Shown here: one piece after another, positions 52,135 through 61,046 of the stretch
Layout: every line of letters begins with the position of its first letter
Position numbering within the stretch: the stretch's first letter is position 1
NCBI GenBank assembly: GCA_947085255.1
Contig: CAMTVQ010000002.1
Coordinates: forward strand, 186,001-250,000
Direction: 5' to 3'
Source of the DNA: CAMTVQ01 sp947085255
Lineage (GTDB): Bacteria; Bacteroidota; Bacteroidia; Sphingobacteriales; Sphingobacteriaceae
DNA: 64,000 nucleotides
The notes under the pieces: model-generated
The model's input: the letters and a program-made list of their open reading frames with translations, nothing else
Database searches by the model: none
What the model was told of the DNA's origin: nothing
Program-made: the position numbers and the translations under genes

Positions 52135-52905
52135 GTGAAAATCATTTCCTTACACGAAGGTTCCTACTCGGTAGCTGCCGATAAAAAATTTATTCCATTT
52201 GATAGCACTAAAGACAATCCGAAGGATCGACCAGGTGCTATTTTTGTGCATATAACTCCTTTTTTGGTAGAAACTGCTACTGAATTATTGCTATTAGATA
52301 CAGGCTTAGGCTATACCGATAGTGAAGGTAATTTACTATTGCACAAACATATAGAACGTGCTGGATATAGCAGTAGCGATATTACAAAAGTACTTATGAG
52401 TCACCTGCACTTTGACCATGCAGGAGGCATGTTGTATCAAAGAGATGGCAAATGGATACCCTCCTTCCCAGAAGCAGAATACTATGTACAGAAAGGGGAA
52501 TTAGAAACAGCCCTCACCCGACCTTCTGCATCTTACAATCAAGAAGCATTGGAGCAATTGCGCCGATATGGCAATTTAAATATCATAGAGGGGAGTGGCA
52601 ATATTACTCCACAAATCAGTTATGAACTTACGGGGGCACACTGCCAATATCACCAAGTATTTTTGATACGCGACAAAAAGGATACTGCTTTTTTTGGTGG
52701 AGATGTATTACCAGAACCTTTGCAGTTGGTGCGCAATTTTATAGCTAAATACGATTTAGATGGTCGTAAAGCTATGGAATTGCGAAAACAGTATGGCACA
52801 AAAGCAGCTGACGAAAATTGGATGTGCCTTTTTTATCACGAAGCCAATAAAGCTGTTGGAAAAGTAGCGCTACACGAGGGTGCTTTTATAGTAGAAGCAG
52901 TATAG
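52135..52905 (+). CDS. MBL-fold metallo-hydrolase
   Basis: Starts with GTG 52135 (MKIISLHEGSYSVAADKKFI). The 256 residues hold the metallo-beta-lactamase fold: LLLLDTGLGYTDSEGN, the metal motif MSHLHFDHAGGML (HxHxDH), then GAHCQYHQVF (His) and FFGGDVLPEP (Asp), and a late His in CLFYHEANK. Resembles quorum-quenching lactonase-like hydrolases; the substrate is unknown. A TACTTTTG element lies at 52034-52041, rather far upstream. Confidence 0.88.
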   Translation: MKIISLHEGSYSVAADKKFIPFDSTKDNPKDRPGAIFVHITPFLVETATELLLLDTGLGYTDSEGNLLLHKHIERAGYSSSDITKVLMSHLHFDHAGGMLYQRDGKWIPSFPEAEYYVQKGELETALTRPSASYNQEALEQLRRYGNLNIIEGSGNITPQISYELTGAHCQYHQVFLIRDKKDTAFFGGDVLPEPLQLVRNFIAKYDLDGRKAMELRKQYGTKAADENWMCLFYHEANKAVGKVALHEGAFIVEAV

Positions 52906-52913
52906 CAAAAAGA

Positions 52914-52950
52914 AACGAGCGTGGGGTTTGTACAAACCCCACGCTCGTTA
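52914..52950. terminator. Bidirectional terminator
   Basis: aacgagcgtggggtttg / caaaccccacgctcgtt, a 17-bp stem with a very short loop, between the convergent MBL-fold and esterase-like genes. T/A runs flank it. Confidence 0.85.
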
Positions 52951-52953
52951 AAA

Positions 52954-54192
52954 TTATTCTATAATTAGTTTACCACTGTAAATGGTGGAATTTGTTGTTG
53001 CTTTCACAATGTATATTCCGCTAGGTAGTATTTTAGGTAACACTACATTTTCTTGAATAGCCACTTGTTGCTGATACATTAATTTTCCTTGATAATCATA
53101 CACTTGCACAGCAGCAGCCGCTGTCAAATCCAAAGAAATTGTATGATTATTAGTAGGATTAGGATAGATACCTAATTGCTTACTTTCCTTTTCTATAACC
53201 GCACTGGCAAAGCTGCAACCTATCAGTTTTTCGTACAAGAAAGGTGTTACTTCCTGAAAAACTGTATCCATATAATCTTGCCAGTTCATAGCACCAATTA
53301 CCGGATACAAAGGCACAAATGGAGTATGACCAGCACCTTGCCAAGTATACAATTGGTGATTGGTAAGTCCGTTGTTTTTCGCAAACGTATCAATAGCATA
53401 GCTGCCATCTACAACTGTGATTACGTTACCAAACAATGAAATTGTATCATGACCGTAAGGCACAGTGCCATCATTAGTGCCGTGCATACTCAATACTGGC
53501 ACTATATCATTATCCATCCACTGTGCTTTGCCTAATGCTCCGCATAGGTTTACAATTACATCCACTTTGGATGAGGTTCCAGGATTACCTGAATTACCCT
53601 CTAAACCACCTAATGAATCTATTTGAGCCGGAGTTAGATATCCTTCAAACTCTTCTGCTTTATCTAAAAACTGGTTGTGTAATGCAATAAATCCACCAGC
53701 AGACACCCCTAACATGGCTATTTTTGTAGTATCTATTCCAAACAAACCGGCATTTTGTTTTAAGAACCGAATAGCAGCTTTACCATCTTGAGTAGCTCTT
53801 AGTACTGCTTTTATCGCCTGAAATTCGTTAGGTGGCACATTTTCATATAGCAAACGATAATCAAAGGATGCACATACATAACCCATCTTCACATATTTCT
53901 CAATCATGATCAATAAATCAGGACTTTTTTTATCGCCATAAGCAAAACTACCGCCAAAGGCTGTAATGATCAGTGGGCGTTTCGTTACCGTATCTAAGGC
54001 CACTGGCGGCTGATAGATATCCATGAATAACTGTTGCGGAATACCAGCTACGTTCGTGTTCATGCCGTACGGAATTTGCGGTAATAGCGTATACGCATCA
54101 AAAATTTGTGTTTTGTACCTATCGCCACATTGTGCAGATACGGTGTTGTATCCAGCAACTACACAAAGCATTAAAACAATAATTTTTTTCAT
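52954..54192 (-). CDS. T9SS-exported alpha/beta-hydrolase (carboxylesterase-like), copy 1
   Basis: 412 residues: signal peptide (1-20, ending TVSAQ), an alpha/beta-hydrolase domain (about 45-320) and a T9SS sorting domain (IYPNPTNNHTISLDL to SGKLIIE). The nucleophile Ser164 lies in GVSAGG and a late His in GAGHTPF. The oxyanion motif reads TAFGGSF (79-82 region) instead of HGGSF as in its neighbour, so activity may differ. Paralogue of the gene at 54264-55610; both begin the mature part with QCxxxRYKTxIFD. Confidence 0.9.
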   Translation of the reverse strand: MKKIIVLMLCVVAGYNTVSAQCGDRYKTQIFDAYTLLPQIPYGMNTNVAGIPQQLFMDIYQPPVALDTVTKRPLIITAFGGSFAYGDKKSPDLLIMIEKYVKMGYVCASFDYRLLYENVPPNEFQAIKAVLRATQDGKAAIRFLKQNAGLFGIDTTKIAMLGVSAGGFIALHNQFLDKAEEFEGYLTPAQIDSLGGLEGNSGNPGTSSKVDVIVNLCGALGKAQWMDNDIVPVLSMHGTNDGTVPYGHDTISLFGNVITVVDGSYAIDTFAKNNGLTNHQLYTWQGAGHTPFVPLYPVIGAMNWQDYMDTVFQEVTPFLYEKLIGCSFASAVIEKESKQLGIYPNPTNNHTISLDLTAAAAVQVYDYQGKLMYQQQVAIQENVVLPKILPSGIYIVKATTNSTIYSGKLIIE

Positions 54193-54214
54193 CTGAATAT
54201 AATTGTGTTTTTAA

Positions 54215-54256
54215 TTAAAAAAGCCCCTCTCGATTATTCCGAGAGGGGCTTTTTTC
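54215..54256 (-). terminator. Terminator of esterase-like gene copy 2
   Basis: aaaaaagcccctctcg / cgagaggggctttttt, a 16-bp perfect stem with a 7-base loop, 8 bases behind the stop of the upstream paralogue. The two paralogues are therefore likely separate transcription units. Confidence 0.88.
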
Positions 54257-54263
54257 CTATTTG

Positions 54264-55610
54264 TTAATTTTTAATAAACTTACTAAATGAGGTTCCTGTG
54301 TTATTTTGCACACGTACAAAATAACTGCCTTTAGATAACGATGTTGTGTTTACTTTTATTTGTTGCCCAGCTGCGTTGTTTAATTCAAGCATTTTTTGAC
54401 CAGCCAAATTATATAGACTAACAACATAATTTCCTACAATATCGGTATCAATAAACAACTCGTTTTGTACTGGATTAGGATAAACAGTTAACGATACTGC
54501 ATTTTCGAAATCATTTACCCCAGCTAAACCGCTACATTCCGATGAATTAGTTTCATAACCAGCAGTAAAGCCACAGTTTAAAAACTTTTCATAAATACCT
54601 TTATTGGTAAAACTGATTAATGTATCCATATATGCCATTGATTCTGCATCAGTGCCAATATAAGGTACATGTGGTGCTCCACACCATGTATAAAACGAAT
54701 TAGGAATGCCTAATTCATTTGCTTTTTGGTGTATCGGTAAGCTACCATCTACTAAAATTAGTGGAACATCTGGTTGTGGCGCACCTAACAAACGATTGAT
54801 ATACACAAAATCACGTCCGTAAGGCACTGTTTGATCGTCTGTACCATGCATACTAATAATAGGAATGCTTCTCGAGTAGGTATCTTCCATCCATGCATTG
54901 GTTTTGGTAGCTCCACAAAAATTAATGATACCGCTAATTGTAGAAGGCACTTCAATTGCATTTGTTTTGCCTTCTATGCCATCCAATCCCTTGTAATTAA
55001 AGGTGCTATGCGCAGAGGTATCTACATATGAAGGCACTTCTTTTGGTAAATTTAAGTATGCAATATTTATTGCAACAAAAGCACCAGCTGATGTTCCTCC
55101 AAAAAATATTTTGTCTGGATCTACTTGGAACTCTTGAGCGTTGGAACGCATAAAACGCACGGCAGCACGTCCATCTTGCAATGCACGATATACAGCACGT
55201 GTTGCATTTATCGAATCTAATGGCTGCTCATAACCTAATCGGTATTGTATAGAAGCCGTAACATAACCTCTTTTAGCAAATTCATTACAGAAATATACAA
55301 TATCTGCATCTTCTTTTGTTCCATTTATAAATGATCCACCATGAGCAAAAATAATAAGTGGACGTTTTAGGCTGGTATTTGTATCGGGTGGCATGTATAC
55401 ATCCAAAAACAACGCATCTTGGGTAAGCCCTGCTTCTCCAGCACTAGCATCATAGGTAAAGTTAGAACCATACTGAATATCTTTTACTACGCTAACGGTA
55501 TCAAATATTTTTGTTTTGTAGCGTTTGCCATCGCACTGGGCAGTTGCCGTAAATGTGTTTAAAATGAGTGCAAATACTACCGCACTAGTTAGGAGATACT
55601 GTTTTTTCAT
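54264..55610 (-). CDS. T9SS-exported alpha/beta-hydrolase (carboxylesterase-like), copy 2
   Basis: I start at ATG 55610 (MKKQYLLTSAVVFALILNTF) for the signal peptide; 18 residues precede it in the longer frame. The 448 residues have the oxyanion motif HGGSF (90-94), nucleophile Ser174 in GGTSAGAF, the stretch SMHGTDDQTVPYG with the acid, and CGAPHVPY with the His, so the triad is complete. The T9SS sorting domain runs from about 375 (YPNPVQNELFIDTD). Secreted esterase or feruloyl-esterase-like enzyme; substrate unknown. Confidence 0.9.
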   Translation of the reverse strand: MKKQYLLTSAVVFALILNTFTATAQCDGKRYKTKIFDTVSVVKDIQYGSNFTYDASAGEAGLTQDALFLDVYMPPDTNTSLKRPLIIFAHGGSFINGTKEDADIVYFCNEFAKRGYVTASIQYRLGYEQPLDSINATRAVYRALQDGRAAVRFMRSNAQEFQVDPDKIFFGGTSAGAFVAINIAYLNLPKEVPSYVDTSAHSTFNYKGLDGIEGKTNAIEVPSTISGIINFCGATKTNAWMEDTYSRSIPIISMHGTDDQTVPYGRDFVYINRLLGAPQPDVPLILVDGSLPIHQKANELGIPNSFYTWCGAPHVPYIGTDAESMAYMDTLISFTNKGIYEKFLNCGFTAGYETNSSECSGLAGVNDFENAVSLTVYPNPVQNELFIDTDIVGNYVVSLYNLAGQKMLELNNAAGQQIKVNTTSLSKGSYFVRVQNNTGTSFSKFIKN

Positions 55611-55788
55611 GTGAAATAATTTGTTTTTTAGTGAACCCATGGAACTCGCTTTAGTTTTCATCACCCTTTGAGGTAATGATTACCATGCTCGTTTCATACT
55701 TAATCTTTTTATTTATTTTTTATAGCTAAAAGGTAAAGATAACTTAATGATTTTTTAATATCAACTTATTTACAAAATAGCATATCAA

Positions 55789-55823
55789 AAAAAAGAGCCT
55801 CCGCAATTAGCGGAGGCTCTTTA
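55789..55823 (-). terminator. Terminator of icd
   Basis: aaagagcctccgc / gcggaggctcttt, a 13-bp perfect stem with a 5-base loop, A-run before and T-run on the minus strand, about 24 bases behind the icd stop. Confidence 0.88.
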
Positions 55824-55846
55824 CTAAAACACCTTATTAAAGCTAC

Positions 55847-57079
55847 TTATTTCTTCAATTTTACTTTTAAATTATCATCTATTGCCGTTAAAAACTCATC
55901 GGTGTATAAATAATGATCTCCGTGTTTCACGGTATTTCCATGAATACATACGGCTAAGTCCTTTGTCATTTTTCCGCTTTCTACGGTTTCGATACACACT
56001 TCTTCAAGGGCTTTACAAAAAGCAATAAGCTCTTGGTTGTTATCTAATTTACCACGAAACTCTAAACCACGTGTCCAAGCAAAAATAGAAGCAATTGGAT
56101 TAGTGCTGGTTGGTTTTCCAGCTTCATGGTCGCGGTAATGGCGTGTTACTGTTCCGTGTGCTGCTTCCGCTTCCATAGTTTTACCATCTGGTGTTACCAA
56201 TACAGAAGTCATTAATCCCAAAGAACCAAAACCTTGAGCTACGGTATCGCTTTGCACATCACCATCGTAGTTTTTGCATGCCCATACAAAATTACCATGC
56301 CATTTTAATGCGCTAGCCACCATGTCATCAATTAAACGGTGCTCGTAGGTAATTTTCAAAGCGTCCATTTTACCTTTAAACTCAGTTTGGTAAATTTCTT
56401 CGAAAATATCTTTAAAACGACCATCGTATTTCTTTAGAATGGTGTTTTTAGTAGAAAGATACAATGGCCATTGTTTTATAATTGCCTGATTAAAGCAAGA
56501 ACGTGCAAATCCACGGATACTTTCGTCGGTATTGTACATAGCCAACGCAACTCCATCACCTTTAAAGTTATACACTTCGAAAGATTGTACTGCGCTGCCA
56601 TCTTCTGGCGTGTAGGTAATGGTAAGTTTCCCTTTTCCTTTGGTAAGAAAATCGGTTGCACGGTACTGATCGCCAAATGCATGACGCCCGATACAAATTG
56701 GAGCCGTCCAATTAGGCACTAAACGCGGCACATTTTTCATTACGATAGGCTCGCGAAATACGGTACCATCTAATATATTACGGATAGTGCCATTTGGCGA
56801 CTTCCACATTTGCTTTAGACTAAATTCTTTTACACGTGCCTCATCAGGTGTAATGGTAGCACATTTAATACCCACATTATACTTTTTGATTGCTTCAGCA
56901 GCATCAATAGTTACTTGATCATTGGTGGCATCGCGGTGTTCCATTCCTAGATCGTAATACTTAATATCTAGCTCCAAATACGGAACAATTAATTTATCTT
57001 TTATAAATTTCCAGATAACGCGGGTCATTTCATCCCCATCAAGCTCTACAACAGGATTAGCTACTTTTATTTTCGACAT
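55847..57079 (-). CDS. icd: Isocitrate dehydrogenase, NADP-dependent (eukaryote-like type)
   Basis: TCA-cycle enzyme forming 2-oxoglutarate. I start at ATG 57079 (MSKIKVANPVVELDGDEMTR); the longer frame runs through the promoter. The 410 residues are the homodimeric subfamily II form: CATITPDEARVKEFSLKQMW, SPNGTIRNILDGTVFREPI, YDGRFKDIFEEIYQ and KNYDGDVQSDTVAQGFGSLG, with the NADP part GTVTRHYRDHEAGKPTSTNP. Confidence 0.98.
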   Translation of the reverse strand: MSKIKVANPVVELDGDEMTRVIWKFIKDKLIVPYLELDIKYYDLGMEHRDATNDQVTIDAAEAIKKYNVGIKCATITPDEARVKEFSLKQMWKSPNGTIRNILDGTVFREPIVMKNVPRLVPNWTAPICIGRHAFGDQYRATDFLTKGKGKLTITYTPEDGSAVQSFEVYNFKGDGVALAMYNTDESIRGFARSCFNQAIIKQWPLYLSTKNTILKKYDGRFKDIFEEIYQTEFKGKMDALKITYEHRLIDDMVASALKWHGNFVWACKNYDGDVQSDTVAQGFGSLGLMTSVLVTPDGKTMEAEAAHGTVTRHYRDHEAGKPTSTNPIASIFAWTRGLEFRGKLDNNQELIAFCKALEEVCIETVESGKMTKDLAVCIHGNTVKHGDHYLYTDEFLTAIDDNLKVKLKK

Positions 57080-57111
57080 ATTTTTGAGTGAATAATTACT
57101 TTTTCGAGTCG

Positions 57112-57119
57112 CAAAGGTA
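57112..57119 (-). promoter_or_regulatory. -7 promoter element of icd
   Basis: Complement reads TACCTTTG, a perfect TAnnTTTG, 32 bases before the chosen ATG. A TTG-complement lies 25 bases further, longer than the usual spacing. Confidence 0.6.
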
Positions 57120-57206
57120 ATAAATCTCTGTACAGAATGAATATCAAAATTCAAGGAAAAGGCAGCAAAACATATAGGTACAATGCCTATAAACTAAACG
57201 GCATTA

Positions 57207-58985
57207 TTAAAACTCCAAATCCAAGTCCAAGCGTTTTTTAAGTTCGAGCAATGCTGGATTTTTGGTTGCCAAATGCTTAAATCTATCTGAAGCGGTATAC
57301 AAAGCAGGGCCATCATCTGTAAAAACGGCTTCTTCTATAAGCAACTCGATACTAAAATTAGCAAGCTGTTCGCGTACAAAAGCCATCAAATCTGTTTTTT
57401 CTTCCTGCAATTGCTCTTTTTGTACCTTATTTTCTACCTGTACGGTAATGGAGAAGTTATTTATTAGAGGCTCCTTTTGCGTAAGTAACAAGTGCAAATT
57501 GGCTTTACCCCCTAGCTTCAACTTTTCAGCATAGGCACCCCACACGATCATGAACTGCTCTTTAGTAAAAGATGTTTGAGGCAAAGTAGCAGATGATGCA
57601 CCATCCTCAGCTACCATTGACTGCTTTTGCTGTTCAGCTAAATAGCTTTGCTCTAAGTCATCGAATTTCGGAAGCTGAATGGAGCTTTTAGAAGCTACTG
57701 CTTTTTGGGGCTCATCTGCTGGTTTTGGTACAGGTGAGCTTACTGGTTTAGGAATCTCACTCTTCTCTTCTGATACAACCGTTGGGCTTACTGACTGAGA
57801 AACAATACCTGCAGATTGCTCATTGGCAACTTCTGCCGTTAATCGTTTTTTTTTTACCTCATCTACCGATGTGGTGCTTTGCATAGTAATAGCCGCTGTA
57901 ATATGGCATAGCTTAAGCAATGCGAGCTCTACATGCAAACGCTGATTTTTACTCATCTTATACTGCACATCGCACTGTGCCGCTATATTTAATGCCGAAA
58001 GTAAAAAAGAAGGGGAGCTTTGTGTTGCCTGGTAGCGGTATTTTTCTTTTACCTCTTCACTTACTTCGAGTAATTGAAGCGTTTTTTCGTCTTTACAAAC
58101 CAATAAATTACGAAAGTGCTCTGCTAAGCCCACTATAAAGTTGTTACCATCAAATCCCCTATCTAAAATTTCATCGAAAATGAGCAGAACGGTTGCGCTA
58201 TCTTCTTTTATTAAGGCTGTGGTTATTTTAAAGTAATAATCGTAATCAAGAATATTCAGATTATCAATTACGGCTTTATATGTAAGACTACCTCCTGCAA
58301 AACTTACTACTTGATCGAATATAGAAAGTGCATCACGCAAAGCCCCATCTGCTTTTTGAGCAATAATATGTAAGGCTTGCGCCTCTGCTGTAATTTTTTC
58401 TTTTTTACATATTTCTGCCAAATGGGTGGTAATATCATTTACCTGAATACGGTTAAAATCAAAAATTTGGCAACGTGATAAAATAGTAGGGATGATTTTA
58501 TGCTTTTCCGTAGTAGCTAAGATAAAAATGGCATACGGTGGTGGTTCTTCCAATGTCTTTAAAAATGCATTAAAGGCATTATTGGAGAGCATGTGCACCT
58601 CGTCGATAATATAGATTTTCTTTTTACCCGATTGTGGTGCATAACGTACCTGATCTACTAAGCTACGTATGTCATCTACCGAGTTATTCGAGGCAGCATC
58701 TAACTCATGAATATTTAAAGAACCACCATGTTTGAATGATACACACGACTCGCATACATCACATGCTTCGGTATCGGCAGTAGGGTTTTGGCAATTAATA
58801 GTTTTGGCCAAAATACGTGCACAAGTGGTTTTGCCCACCCCACGCGGACCGCAAAATAAAAATGCCTGCGCTAATTGATTGCTCTTTATCGCATTTTTAA
58901 GTGTACTGGTAATGTGTTGTTGGCCCACAACCGTATCAAAGGTTGCTGGTCTATATTTTCGCGCCGAAACGATGAAATTTTCCAT
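57207..58985 (-). CDS. dnaX: DNA polymerase III subunit gamma/tau
   Basis: Clamp-loader ATPase. The 592 residues show Walker A FCGPRGVGKTTCARILAKTI (about 44-63), the zinc knuckle Cys residues (CQNPTADTEACDVCESC), IIDEVHMLSNNAFNAFLKTL, the sensor SRCQIFDFNRI, and then domains II-III up to about 365. The C-terminal 230 residues are the divergent tau-like extension with a Ser/Pro/Lys linker. I see no obvious slippage site for gamma. Confidence 0.97.
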   Translation of the reverse strand: MENFIVSARKYRPATFDTVVGQQHITSTLKNAIKSNQLAQAFLFCGPRGVGKTTCARILAKTINCQNPTADTEACDVCESCVSFKHGGSLNIHELDAASNNSVDDIRSLVDQVRYAPQSGKKKIYIIDEVHMLSNNAFNAFLKTLEEPPPYAIFILATTEKHKIIPTILSRCQIFDFNRIQVNDITTHLAEICKKEKITAEAQALHIIAQKADGALRDALSIFDQVVSFAGGSLTYKAVIDNLNILDYDYYFKITTALIKEDSATVLLIFDEILDRGFDGNNFIVGLAEHFRNLLVCKDEKTLQLLEVSEEVKEKYRYQATQSSPSFLLSALNIAAQCDVQYKMSKNQRLHVELALLKLCHITAAITMQSTTSVDEVKKKRLTAEVANEQSAGIVSQSVSPTVVSEEKSEIPKPVSSPVPKPADEPQKAVASKSSIQLPKFDDLEQSYLAEQQKQSMVAEDGASSATLPQTSFTKEQFMIVWGAYAEKLKLGGKANLHLLLTQKEPLINNFSITVQVENKVQKEQLQEEKTDLMAFVREQLANFSIELLIEEAVFTDDGPALYTASDRFKHLATKNPALLELKKRLDLDLEF

Positions 58986-59101
58986 CGGGACTAAGGTAGG
59001 AAAAATAGTCTTAAGTCATGAGTAGATAGTCGTTAGTAGTAAGCCTTGAGTGCTATCTCATTAATTCTCAACTTTTAATTTTCAATTTTTAAATTATTGC
59101 C

Positions 59102-59109
59102 TATATTTG
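59102..59109 (+). promoter_or_regulatory. -7 promoter element of rpsF-rpsR-rplI
   Basis: TATATTTG, a perfect TAnnTTTG. The -33 region at 59078-59083 is only T-rich. The predicted start falls at the base of the leader hairpin. Confidence 0.65.
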
Positions 59110-59131
59110 CCGCCCCGTGTAGTGCGGGGTT
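59110..59131 (+). promoter_or_regulatory. Leader hairpin of the rpsF operon, possible S6:S18 binding site
   Basis: ccgCCCCGtgtagtgCGGGGtttt forms a compact GC hairpin starting right at the expected transcript start, with a CCG next to the stem. Leader RNAs bound by the S6:S18 dimer in other bacteria contain a CCG in a bulged hairpin (established), so autogenous control is plausible. An attenuator is the alternative. Confidence 0.45.
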
Positions 59132-59154
59132 TTATTAAATCACTAAAAAACACA

Positions 59155-59544
59155 ATGTTAAAAAGTTACGAAACCGTTATCGTTCTTTCCCCATTGTTGT
59201 CAGAAGAGTTATCGAAAGAGGTAATCACCAAATTCAAGAAACTTTTAACAGACAACGGAGCCGAAATTATCCACGAGGATAGTTGGGGATTGAAAAAGTT
59301 GGCTTACCCTATTGGTAAGAAGACAACTGGTTATTATCACGTTACCGAATTTAAAGCTCCCGGTGAATTAATTAACAAACTAGAAGTAGAGTACACACGC
59401 GAAGAACGTATCATGCGTTTTTTAACTGTTTCTCTTGACAAACACGCTATGGATTACAACGATCGTAAGCGTAATGGTCTTATCGGTCAGGTTGCTGCAG
59501 CCCGTCGCGAGAAAGAAAAAGCTAAAATGGAGGAGAAAAACTAA
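59155..59544 (+). CDS. rpsF: 30S ribosomal protein S6
   Basis: Platform protein that dimerises with S18. I start at ATG 59155 (MLKSYETVIVLSPLLSEELS); the longer frame needs a TTG at 59107 inside the promoter. The 129 residues contain WGLKKLAYPIGKKTTGYYHV and the Lys/Glu-rich tail. Its stop overlaps the rpsR start (TAATG). Confidence 0.98.
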   Translation: MLKSYETVIVLSPLLSEELSKEVITKFKKLLTDNGAEIIHEDSWGLKKLAYPIGKKTTGYYHVTEFKAPGELINKLEVEYTREERIMRFLTVSLDKHAMDYNDRKRNGLIGQVAAARREKEKAKMEEKN

Positions 59545-59810
59545 TGGCAAAAGGACACGAAATTAATTACGTAACCCCACCAAAGGTTGACGAGAATCGT
59601 AAAAAATACTGCCGTTTCAAAAAAACGGGCATTAAGTATATCGATTACAAAGACGCTAACTTTTTATTGAAGTTCATAAATGATCAAGGTAAAGTATTAC
59701 CACGTCGTTTAACAGGTACTTCACTAAAATATCAACGTAAAGTGGCTCAGGCGGTAAAACGCGCGCGCCATATTGGCTTATTGCCTTACGTTGCAGATTC
59801 ATTAAAATAA
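59544..59810 (+). CDS. rpsR: 30S ribosomal protein S18
   Basis: Partner of S6 on the 30S platform. The 88 residues include KYCRFKKTGIKYIDYKDANF, the typical GKVLPRRLTGTSLKYQRKV and AVKRARHIGLLPYV. Coupled to rpsF by a one-base overlap. Confidence 0.99.
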   Translation: MAKGHEINYVTPPKVDENRKKYCRFKKTGIKYIDYKDANFLLKFINDQGKVLPRRLTGTSLKYQRKVAQAVKRARHIGLLPYVADSLK

Positions 59811-59825
59811 GGGAGGACAGGAACA

Positions 59826-60269
59826 ATGGAAATTATTTTAACTCAAGACGTAAAACACCTCGGCTATAAAGACGACGTGGTAACTGTACGCCCTGGATAT
59901 GGTCGCAATTTTTTAATCCCAAAAGGATTAGCTACACTGGCTACCGTATCTGCTCGTAAAGTATTAGCAGAAAATTTGAAGCAAGCACAATTTAAACAAG
60001 ATAAATTGCGCAAAGATGCTGAGAATATGTCTGAAGCATTAAAATCAGTTACTGTTATTGTTGGCGCTAAAGCTGGCGAAACCGGTAAAATATTTGGTGC
60101 TGTTACTACTTTACAATTAGCAGAGGCTATTAAAAAACTAGGACACGAAGTAGATCGTCGCAATATCACATTTGAAAATGATGTGAAAATTGTGGGTAAA
60201 CACTTAGCTAACCTAAACTTACACCGCGAGGTAAAAGTTCAAATTGAATTTGAAGTAGTAGCTGAATAA
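59826..60269 (+). CDS. rplI: 50S ribosomal protein L9
   Basis: Elongated protein at the base of the L1 stalk. The 147 residues begin MEIILTQDVKHLGYKDDVVT with the N-terminal motif VRPGYGRNFLIPKGLA, a long helix, and the C-terminal domain FGAVTTLQLAEAIKKLG. Upstream, ggaggacaggaaca is a rare purine-rich, Shine-Dalgarno-like stretch for this window. Confidence 0.99.
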   Translation: MEIILTQDVKHLGYKDDVVTVRPGYGRNFLIPKGLATLATVSARKVLAENLKQAQFKQDKLRKDAENMSEALKSVTVIVGAKAGETGKIFGAVTTLQLAEAIKKLGHEVDRRNITFENDVKIVGKHLANLNLHREVKVQIEFEVVAE

Positions 60270-60290
60270 GCAATTACACTCAATCTATTT

Positions 60291-60331
60291 CAACAAAGGG
60301 GTTCTGATTATCAGAATCCCTTTGTTGTTTT
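60291..60331 (+). terminator. Terminator of the rpsF operon
   Basis: caacaaaggggttctga / tcagaatccctttgttg (near-perfect, one G-T type pair) with a 3-base loop and a following gttttaa run. About 22 bases behind the rplI stop. Confidence 0.82.
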
Positions 60332-60356
60332 AATACTATTCGGTTTATTTGCATCC

Positions 60357-61037
60357 ATGTTTAGCCAAATTAAAAACATAGTTCTTCGTGTAATTTTATG
60401 GTTTGTTATCCTCTCTGTTGCGTGGGTAGCCATTTATCGCTTTACACCAGTACCTATTACGTATTTAATGGTACAGCGCATATTCGAACAAAAGTTTAAT
60501 GGCAAAGCTGTATCTCTTAGTAAAGATTGGGTTGCTGGCGAAAAAATTTCAATGAACATGAAACGTGCCGTAATAGCTTCGGAAGACCAGCGCTTTATGG
60601 ACCATTGGGGATTCGACTTTAGCGCCATCAACAAAGCATTTAAGCGCAACCAAAAAAACAAACGCATTAGAGGCGGCAGTACTATAACCCAGCAAGTAGG
60701 CAAAAATGTGTTTTTATGGCCAGGCAGATCGTGGATACGCAAGGGATTTGAAGCCTACTTTACTTTTTTGGTAGAACTTTTGTGGAGCAAAGAACGCATT
60801 ATGACAGTTTACCTGAATGTAATCGAAATGGGTGATGGTATTTATGGAATCGAAGCTGCGGCTCGAATTTATTTTAATAAACCCGCTACAGACCTTAGTA
60901 AAGCAGAAGCAGCATTAATTGCGGCAATATTACCTAACCCACTAAATTGGACACCCAAGCAACCTAATGCGTATATTCTAAAACGACAGCGTAGCATTAT
61001 TACCCGAATGAATAAGTTACCTGTACCTGAATTGTAA
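60357..61037 (+). CDS. mtgA: Monofunctional peptidoglycan transglycosylase
   Basis: Polymerises lipid II glycan strands at the inner membrane. The 226 residues have one N-terminal membrane segment (about 9-27) and the GT51 motifs AVIASEDQRFMDHWGFD, RGGSTITQQVGKNVFLWPGR, KERIMTVYLNVIEMGDGIYG and ARIYFNKPATDLSKAEAALI. No transpeptidase domain follows. Confidence 0.97.
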   Translation: MFSQIKNIVLRVILWFVILSVAWVAIYRFTPVPITYLMVQRIFEQKFNGKAVSLSKDWVAGEKISMNMKRAVIASEDQRFMDHWGFDFSAINKAFKRNQKNKRIRGGSTITQQVGKNVFLWPGRSWIRKGFEAYFTFLVELLWSKERIMTVYLNVIEMGDGIYGIEAAARIYFNKPATDLSKAEAALIAAILPNPLNWTPKQPNAYILKRQRSIITRMNKLPVPEL

Positions 61038-61046
61038 ATAACACAT

